Below are positions 16,085 through 21,345 of a stretch of DNA of 21,345 nucleotides, in pieces. The translations under genes were made by a program, and so were the position numbers. The notes beneath the pieces are model-generated. The model saw nothing but the letters and a program-made list of their open reading frames with translations. It was not told the origin of the DNA and did no database searches. Location of the stretch: positions 1 to 21,345 of the forward strand of contig JASJGS010000197.1 of assembly GCA_033791445.1 (NCBI GenBank). Direction: 5' to 3'. This DNA comes from JANTGF01 sp033791445. GTDB lineage: Bacteria; Bacteroidota; Bacteroidia; Bacteroidales; VadinHA17. The number at the start of each line of letters is the position of its first letter. Position 1 is the stretch's first letter.

Positions 16085-17338
16085 TTAATTATCTTTAAGG
16101 ATTAATTTGTCGACATTACCAAAATTATCATAGCTTGAAGTTATAACTTTTTCACCTGGTTTAAGACCTTCAAGAATTTCATAAAACCTTGGATTTTGAG
16201 CACCAAGGCTTATGCTTCTTTTTGTAGCAAATTCTTCTGATGGATCCAGAATATACACCCACTGTCCACCAGTACTTTGATAGAAACCTCCGCGTGGAAT
16301 TAAAACAGCAGTTTTTGGTGCTCCCAGCTCTAATTTAATCCGAGAGGTCTGACCTATTCTTATTGTGGGGGGAATAGTATCTGTAAAAACCATATCAGAA
16401 TAAAAGTTTCCTGCAGTTACCTCTGGATAAATCTTGGAAATAGATCCCTTATAAGAAGTACCAGAAAAGTCGCATTCTCCTGACAAACCTCTTGAAACTT
16501 TAGAAATATAATATTCATCAATCTCGAGTCTCAATTTATACGAGTCAAGAATATTAATCTGACCTATTCTTTGACCCCGGTTGAGAACCTGTCCAATCTC
16601 AAGGTCAAGTGAAGCCAATTCACCACTGACAGGAGCTTTGAAATTTAAGTTTTCGAGCTTTTCATTTACAAGAACAAGATTATCCTGCATTCTAATCACT
16701 GATTTTTCCAGGGCACCAACCTGCACACTTCTAAAAATTGAATCTTTTTCCAGGTTCTCGAGTAATAATTCCAATCTTTTCAGCGAAAGATCCAACTGTT
16801 CTTTTGAAATATTAAATTCTTCCTGGGAAATATGGTTCCCCTTCAATAATATTCTATTGTTTTCAAAATCTCTTTTTTGTTGGAGTATATCATATTCAAC
16901 ACCCAATATTTGGCTTCGGGAATTCAAAGTTTGTTGATCCATTAATAGTTGGGCCTGTCTCAACTCATTTGATGTCCTGGAAACAAGGGCCTCATAATTG
17001 GAAATCTCCAGAATCAAGCTGGTATTGCTTAGCTTTAAAAGTAAGTCACCTTTCTCAACCATAGTACCTTCTTCAGCAACAATTTCTTCAACACGCCCCC
17101 CTTCCATTGCATCCAGGTAAACGGTAGTAATTGGCTCAACTCTTCCAGTTACCGGAATATAATTTTTAAAATAGCCTTCGGAAACCTCATTTATTGATAT
17201 TTTCTCAATATCAACATTGTATTTTGAACTTTTATCTCCAAATACGAGACTCCAAAGTACCAATAGTACTAATATCACCCCAACAGCTATCCACACATGT
17301 TTTTTGGTGATCTTTTTCTTTTCAATAGGTCTGTCCAT
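16085..17338 (-). CDS. Efflux adaptor (HlyD/MacA-like membrane-fusion protein)
   Basis: A 417-residue periplasmic adaptor anchored by one N-terminal membrane helix (about 14-33, WIAVGVILVLLVLWSLVF) after a basic cytoplasmic tail. Following domains: the first half of the lipoyl/barrel-sandwich domain (VTGRVEPITTVYLDAMEGG, VEEGTMVEKGDLLLKL), a long coiled-coil hairpin (about 110-225), the second lipoyl half (LNFKAPVSGELASLDLEIGQVLNRGQ), a beta-barrel, and a membrane-proximal domain ending in LEGLKPGEKVITSSYDNF. It would link the inner-membrane transporter to the TolC-like protein. It is the first gene of the efflux operon. Its promoter lies within the divergent region shared with the sigma-54 activator, where a degenerate -24/-12 element sits immediately upstream. 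The exported substrate is unknown. Confidence 0.92.
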   Translation of the reverse strand: MDRPIEKKKITKKHVWIAVGVILVLLVLWSLVFGDKSSKYNVDIEKISINEVSEGYFKNYIPVTGRVEPITTVYLDAMEGGRVEEIVAEEGTMVEKGDLLLKLSNTSLILEISNYEALVSRTSNELRQAQLLMDQQTLNSRSQILGVEYDILQQKRDFENNRILLKGNHISQEEFNISKEQLDLSLKRLELLLENLEKDSIFRSVQVGALEKSVIRMQDNLVLVNEKLENLNFKAPVSGELASLDLEIGQVLNRGQRIGQINILDSYKLRLEIDEYYISKVSRGLSGECDFSGTSYKGSISKIYPEVTAGNFYSDMVFTDTIPPTIRIGQTSRIKLELGAPKTAVLIPRGGFYQSTGGQWVYILDPSEEFATKRSISLGAQNPRFYEILEGLKPGEKVITSSYDNFGNVDKLILKDN

Positions 17339-17365
17339 ATTATTCTCTCAAATTACAGTATATAA

Positions 17366-17381
17366 TCATTAATTATGCCAA
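17366..17381 (-). promoter_or_regulatory. Candidate sigma-54 (-24/-12) promoter of the efflux operon
   Basis: Minus strand reads TTGGCATAATTAATGA. The -24 block TTGGCA matches the consensus. Ten nt after the GG comes GA where the consensus has GC, so the -12 block is degenerate. Position +1 would be near 17354, 16 nt before the adaptor ATG. No TAnnTTTG box stands near this start, and the divergent gene encodes a sigma-54 activator. Confidence 0.45.
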
Positions 17382-17400
17382 TTATCATAAAAAGTTGATA

Positions 17401-17416
17401 TGTTGAATATTAGACA
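17401..17416. repeat. Regulatory repeat copy 1 in divergent region
   Basis: TGTTGAATATTAGACA. It matches copy 2 (17446-17462) at all but two positions plus a one-base insertion; the TA preceding each copy is also shared. It is centred about 54 nt upstream of the proposed sigma-54 start at 17354. Confidence 0.55.
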
Positions 17417-17445
17417 TACTGCACTATTTGGGGATATATCTACTA

Positions 17446-17462
17446 TGTTCGATATTAGAACA
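17446..17462. repeat. Regulatory repeat copy 2, dyad TGTTC-N7-GAACA
   Basis: TGTTCGATATTAGAACA, a dyad with perfect 5-bp arms. It lies 45 nt from copy 1 and about 100 nt upstream of the proposed efflux promoter, a typical distance for an NtrC-family enhancer site. A further GAACA is at 17479-17483. The rest of the 17339-17686 region is AT-rich without other recognised structure, apart from TATTTTTG at 17500-17507, which could be a -7 box for the regulator gene. Confidence 0.55.
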
Positions 17463-17686
17463 ATTAGAGTACGAAACCGAACATTCTAAAAATAAATTAT
17501 ATTTTTGTAATAATAAGTATTAAATGTAAAAAATATTTTGGATTATTCTTTTTATCTATTATTGCTCGTTTGTTTAAGATGGGGAGCAAATATTTAAAAA
17601 GCTGACTATAACTCAAAAGTCATCCATTGGGCTTTTCAAATTTTCTAGGCCTTGATGTGTAAATTTAATAAAATCTGATTCTTAAA

Positions 17687-19063
17687 ATGAAAGAACCTGA
17701 AGGAAGAATACTAGCGATAGACGACAATGAAGACATTTTATTTGCTTTAAAATTATTGTTGAAGCCACATGTACAAAGAATTGACACTTTAAATTCCCCT
17801 AATAATGCATTAGAATATTTATCTAAGAATGACTATGATGTCATTTTGCTTGATATGAATTTTACAAAAGATGCTATTAGCGGTCAGGAAGGGTTTGACT
17901 GGCTTGCAAAAATTCATGAGGCATATCCAACTGCTGTAGTTGTTTTTATAACGGCATACGGTGATGCAGAAAAAGCAGTAAGAGCAATTAAAGCTGGTGC
18001 ATCTGACTTTATTTTAAAGCCCTGGCAAAATGAAAAACTACTGGCTACAATTTCTTCCTCATTTCAATTGGCAAAATCAAAAAAAGAGAATAAGGAATTA
18101 AGAAAAAAGCATCAGGAGCTAAGTGCAGTATTGAGCCATCCATTCGAGGAGTTTATTGGGGAATCACAGGAAATGAAAGAGGTTTTTAATACCATCAAGA
18201 AAGTTGCACTGACCGATGCCAATGTATTGATCCTGGGGGAAAATGGAACTGGAAAGGAACTGGTAGCAAGAGCCCTACATAAGAACTCTCTTCGGAAGGA
18301 TGAAATATTTATGAGTGTTGACCTGGGGTCCATTAGTGAAACTTTATTTGAAAGTGAGTTGTTCGGACACGAAAAGGGCGCCTTTACAGATGCTATTAAG
18401 GAAAAAGCCGGGAGGTTTGAAATTGCAAAAGGAGGAACATTATTTTTAGATGAAATAGGGAATTTATCTTTGCCATTGCAGACCAAATTATTAACAGTGA
18501 TTGAGCGCAGAGAGGTAACCCGGGTGGGATCAAATAAAGTTATACCTGTAGATGTAAGGCTGATTTGTGCAACAAATAATAATATTCATAAGATGGTAGC
18601 CGAAGAGAAGTTCAGGCAAGATTTGCTTTACAGAATAAATACCGTTGAAATCCATATACCTCCCTTACGTGATAGAATTTCTGACATTCCTTTGCTGGCA
18701 GAACATTTTTTAAAAATGTACATTAAAAAATACAGGAAAAAAATTAGGAAAATCGACAGTGAAGCGCTGAAGTGCCTCAAAGAATATTCCTGGCCAGGAA
18801 ATGTCAGAGAATTGCAACATTCTCTAGAACGGGCTGTAATTCTGACAGACTCCGACGAATTGCGCAGAGATGATTTCATGCTATCATCGGGCCCCAAATC
18901 AGACCAAGATACTGAATTTGCCACCTTTGATCTTGATGCTATAGAAAAACAAGTTATTCAAAAAGCCTTAAAGAAACACGCTGGAAATGTCACCCAGGCT
19001 GCAGGAGAACTTGGATTAACCAGAACTTCGTTATACAGAAGAATGGAAAAGCATGATTTATAA
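17687..19063 (+). CDS. NtrC-family sigma-54-dependent response regulator
   Basis: A 458-residue DNA-binding activator with the standard three domains. The receiver (about 8-125) has D12/D13, phospho-acceptor D56 in VILLDMNF, T in FITAYGD and K in LKPW. The AAA+ sigma-54 domain (about 155-385) has Walker A GENGTGKE (184-191), the sigma-54-contacting loop GAFTDA (231-236, GAFTGA in most family members) and Walker B GGTLFLDEIGN; an arginine-rich FRQDLLYRIN segment follows. The C-terminal Fis-type helix-turn-helix is AGNVTQAAGELGLTRTSLYRRM. It is followed, with an 11-nt overlap, by its probable histidine kinase. The divergent efflux operon is the obvious target, supported by repeats and a sigma-54-like promoter in between. 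The start ATG at 17687 places the receiver's first strand (RILAIDDNED) seven residues in. Confidence 0.93.
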   Translation: MKEPEGRILAIDDNEDILFALKLLLKPHVQRIDTLNSPNNALEYLSKNDYDVILLDMNFTKDAISGQEGFDWLAKIHEAYPTAVVVFITAYGDAEKAVRAIKAGASDFILKPWQNEKLLATISSSFQLAKSKKENKELRKKHQELSAVLSHPFEEFIGESQEMKEVFNTIKKVALTDANVLILGENGTGKELVARALHKNSLRKDEIFMSVDLGSISETLFESELFGHEKGAFTDAIKEKAGRFEIAKGGTLFLDEIGNLSLPLQTKLLTVIERREVTRVGSNKVIPVDVRLICATNNNIHKMVAEEKFRQDLLYRINTVEIHIPPLRDRISDIPLLAEHFLKMYIKKYRKKIRKIDSEALKCLKEYSWPGNVRELQHSLERAVILTDSDELRRDDFMLSSGPKSDQDTEFATFDLDAIEKQVIQKALKKHAGNVTQAAGELGLTRTSLYRRMEKHDL

Positions 19064-20408
19064 AAAATTTCGATTTATAATATTATTCAGACTATTATTG
19101 CTCACTGCATCAATATTCTTGTTTGTTTATACATTGGAATCACAGTTTTTTCTTACACCTGTTTTTATTGGAATAATTATACTCCTCGAACTGGTTTCAA
19201 TGTTCAGGTATATCGACAGGACGAATAGGGATCTTGCCAGTTTTCTTGAATCTATAAGGTTTTCAGAATTTACAAGGAGTTTTGAAATCGAAGGTATGGG
19301 TTCCTCATTTGATGAATTAAGTAAAGCTTTTAATGATGTTATAAAGGACTTTCAGACTATCCGATCCGAAAAAGAGGAACATTTCCAATATCTACATAGC
19401 ATTGTTCAAAATACAGATATAAGTATTATTGCATTTCAAAAAGATGGAAGTGTTGAGTTAATCAATAATGCCGCTAAAAAGTTATTTCAGGTTTCTTCCC
19501 TAAAGAACATCCAATCACTTGAATCCCTGAGTGAAGATCTTGTTAAAACATTACTAAACCTGAAACCTGGAGTAATTACTTTACTAAAAGTTCAGGATGA
19601 AGATGATATTCTACAACTGGCGATTTCTTCTAGTGAAGTTAAAATTGGAAATAAGCTGATTGTATTAACTACTATAAAAAATATCCAGGCCGTTCTGGAC
19701 GAACAGGAGACAGAAGCCTGGCAAAAGCTAATCCGTGTTCTAACCCATGAGATCATGAACTCCATCACTCCTATTGCATCACTCACCAACACCCTGGAAA
19801 TGATGTTAAAAGGATTGACCATAGAAGAAAACCACAGGACATACCACATAGACCCACCATCATTACAGGAATTTCAGAAAGCCCTTCATACTATAAGCAA
19901 AAGAAGTACTGGCTTACTTCATTTCGTAAATACCTACCGAAATTTAACCCGAATTCCCAAACCAAACTTCAAGGTAGTTAAGGTTATTGACATCTTCAAC
20001 CATATTCGATCTTTAATGGAGGAGGAGTTAAATGCAAAGAATATAAAATTTGACAGCCCCGTATATCCCACTAATCTTGAGTTGTTTGCCGATGAGAAAT
20101 TAATTGAACAGGTTCTTATAAATCTTATCAAAAACTCTATACATGCTGTAGAAAATATAGAGTCACCCAGCATTACTATGAAGGCTTATAAGAATAAACG
20201 TGAAAGAGTTACAATTCATGTAATTGACAATGGTGATGGTATTTTGAAAGATGTTCTTGACAAAATATTCATACCATTCTTTACTACAAAACCAAAGGGA
20301 TCTGGAATCGGATTAAGTCTTTCGAGGGAAATATTAAGGTTGCATGGTGGATCGATATATGCGCATTCAATCCCTGAAAAGGAAACCTCTTTTACCCTTA
20401 CTTTCTAA
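19053..20408 (+). CDS. NtrB-like sensor histidine kinase with two closely spaced membrane helices
   Basis: A 451-residue inner-membrane kinase, probable partner of the overlapping sigma-54 regulator. Two hydrophobic helices (about 8-27 and 33-51) are separated by only a few residues, so there is practically no periplasmic sensor. Then come a linker, a PAS-like domain (about 110-210, SIVQNTDISIIAFQKDGSVELINNAAKKLF), the H-box VLTHEIMNSITPIASL (H232), an N-box with N357 and N361, the ATP-lid motif DNGDGI (D392 onward), FTTKPKGSGIGLSLSREI (G2 box near 416) and a complete C-terminus. The ATG lies inside the last codons of the regulator gene (11-nt overlap), indicating translational coupling. It may sense through the membrane or via a transporter component; that is inference from architecture. 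The convergent PorP-like gene begins its 3' end 28 nt away. Confidence 0.92.
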   Translation: MIYKKFRFIILFRLLLLTASIFLFVYTLESQFFLTPVFIGIIILLELVSMFRYIDRTNRDLASFLESIRFSEFTRSFEIEGMGSSFDELSKAFNDVIKDFQTIRSEKEEHFQYLHSIVQNTDISIIAFQKDGSVELINNAAKKLFQVSSLKNIQSLESLSEDLVKTLLNLKPGVITLLKVQDEDDILQLAISSSEVKIGNKLIVLTTIKNIQAVLDEQETEAWQKLIRVLTHEIMNSITPIASLTNTLEMMLKGLTIEENHRTYHIDPPSLQEFQKALHTISKRSTGLLHFVNTYRNLTRIPKPNFKVVKVIDIFNHIRSLMEEELNAKNIKFDSPVYPTNLELFADEKLIEQVLINLIKNSIHAVENIESPSITMKAYKNKRERVTIHVIDNGDGILKDVLDKIFIPFFTTKPKGSGIGLSLSREILRLHGGSIYAHSIPEKETSFTLTF

Positions 20409-20436
20409 TTGGATTAAAATTCCCAATCTTTTTAGA

Positions 20437-21345
20437 TTAATACCTGCTTAACCAGCGATATCTTCTGGCATTATTACCAAATTTCACAGCAAACATAAAT
20501 TCATGTGAGCCATATGTATATTTTTGTATGCTGCTCATACTATAATCAAAAGCATATCCAAAATGGAAGTTTTGAAACTTCACACCTGCAAAAATTACCA
20601 GAACATCAGGGGTTCTATAAGATAAGCCTGCCCAATATGACTGTTTATAGACAAACTTAGCGCTTACATCCATCTGAAAAGTTCTAAGATTATCTGGAGA
20701 TTTTAACATCGTTGAGGGAATAACAGAAAAATCATCACCCAGTGCAAATTCATAACCTCCAGTAATATAATAATAGCGAAGCATTTTATAATTATTCTCC
20801 CCCTGAAGACCAATCTTAAACATAGATTGAAACAAATTTATTGCAGAAAATCCCACATAGTAGTCATTTGTTTTATAGAAAACTCCAAAGTTTATATCTG
20901 GTATAAATACAGATCTGTCATAATTAAGCAATAGTTGATCATCCGGATCATAGGCATCTAAAAAACCATCACCATTAACACTCAACTGATACCCAACAGC
21001 AGTCAATCCAAATGACAATTGAGATTGGCGAAGTTGAATATGGTATGCATAGGTAAACTGTACTCCTGTTCTACGAAGCATACCATTTCTATCAGTAAAA
21101 AAATGTCCACCCAGGCCTACTCTGCCATTTCTTGATGGCTTTTCTGTATTTTTCTTAACAGACGGTGATTCGGATATATAACTATTTTTCAATAGCCTGG
21201 TCTGAAAGCTAACTGCCTGTGTGCTGGGTGCCTCTTGTAAGCCCATCCACTGCTCACGTGCCGTAATATTTATAGAGGTATATCCATCTGCACCAGCAAC
21301 AGCCGGATTTATAAGAAACATATTCATCATATACTGGCTGTAAAC
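20437..21345 (-). CDS. PorP/SprF family outer-membrane protein (5' end outside window)
   Basis: At least 302 residues; the reading frame stays open to the window edge, so the start and signal peptide are missing. The visible N-terminal part reads VYSQY then MMNMFLINPAVAGADG, with ITAREQWMGLQEAPSTQAVSF, the family signature (QYM.N.fliNPA.AG, R.QW.G..gAP.t). The rest is a series of amphipathic strands of a beta-barrel (VGLGGHFFTDRNGMLRRTGVQFTYAYH, YWAGLSYRT, FHFGYAFDYSMSS) ending near GSHEFMFAVKF. Proteins of this family partner with gliding/adhesin proteins exported by the type IX secretion system and anchor or assist them at the outer membrane. An internal ATG at 21330 should not be taken as the start, because the conserved YSQYM motif lies upstream of it. 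It suggests that the organism encodes a type IX system; no other component is visible. Confidence 0.9.
   Translation of the reverse strand, partial: VYSQYMMNMFLINPAVAGADGYTSINITAREQWMGLQEAPSTQAVSFQTRLLKNSYISESPSVKKNTEKPSRNGRVGLGGHFFTDRNGMLRRTGVQFTYAYHIQLRQSQLSFGLTAVGYQLSVNGDGFLDAYDPDDQLLLNYDRSVFIPDINFGVFYKTNDYYVGFSAINLFQSMFKIGLQGENNYKMLRYYYITGGYEFALGDDFSVIPSTMLKSPDNLRTFQMDVSAKFVYKQSYWAGLSYRTPDVLVIFAGVKFQNFHFGYAFDYSMSSIQKYTYGSHEFMFAVKFGNNARRYRWLSRY

Noticed and set aside
16581..16937. 118-codon open frame on the plus strand
   Set aside because: Antisense to the coiled-coil part of the efflux adaptor; Ser/Phe-rich translation without motifs is an artefact of the opposite strand.
17519..17545. 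TTGG in ATTTTGGATTATTC as a plus-strand sigma-54 promoter for the regulator gene
   Set aside because: Ten bases after GG come TT rather than GC, and the -24 block lacks the following CA; no support beyond TTGG.
18112..18486. 124-codon open frame on the minus strand
   Set aside because: Antisense to the conserved AAA+ core of the response regulator, whose motifs are complete.
20426..20439. AATCT-TTTT-AGATT hairpin between the kinase and PorP-like genes
   Set aside because: Five AT-rich pairs only and no U-tract of useful length; not enough to call a terminator.

Overview
The window looks like a chromosomal segment from an AT-rich Bacteroidota species (class Bacteroidia or a relative). The basis is a TonB-dependent receptor with a carboxypeptidase-regulatory-like N-terminal domain, a PorP/SprF family protein (type IX secretion/gliding), several exact matches to the Bacteroidota -7 promoter element TAnnTTTG, little Shine-Dalgarno sequence, and an NtrC-like regulator with the GAFTDA loop variant. 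I see no tRNA, rRNA, insertion sequence, phage gene or CRISPR array. The genes appear intact apart from one cut by the right edge.

Left part (1-7600). A TPP riboswitch (about 2571-2647, minus strand) precedes a TonB-dependent receptor, which makes it a probable outer-membrane importer of thiamine or a precursor. A thioredoxin lies upstream of it, isolated by an intrinsic terminator and a second perfect hairpin. Next come a GH130 mannosyl-glucose phosphorylase and, divergently, a long two-domain class I mannose-6-phosphate isomerase. The two fit one route, in which beta-mannosides are phosphorolysed to mannose-1-phosphate and, after a mutase not seen here, isomerised to fructose-6-phosphate. 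A DUF4395 membrane protein follows.

Middle part (7600-13600). This holds a CCA-adding tRNA nucleotidyltransferase with an HD domain. On the minus strand is a two-gene unit in which a beta-helix surface lipoprotein overlaps, by ATGA, an exported endonuclease/exonuclease/phosphatase-fold hydrolase. Divergent from it is a secreted YtcJ-like metal-dependent amidohydrolase.

Right part (13600-21345). A tripartite efflux locus on the minus strand reads adaptor, MacB/LolD-type ATPase, a 97-residue protein of unknown function, TolC-like outer-membrane protein. No FtsX/MacB-type permease is present in the window. Divergent from it is an NtrC-family sigma-54 activator overlapping its NtrB-like histidine kinase. 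The 348-bp region between them carries two near-identical 16/17-bp repeats and a degenerate -24/-12 (sigma-54) promoter just before the adaptor gene. This suggests that the two-component system controls the efflux genes. A partial PorP/SprF gene closes the window.

The most interesting material is the efflux/two-component locus: missing permease, unknown 97-aa gene, enhancer-like repeats, and a kinase with almost no extracytoplasmic domain. Second is the kinase-like N-terminal half of the mannose-6-phosphate isomerase, which lacks a P-loop. I found no clear evidence of a wholly new defence or mobile system.
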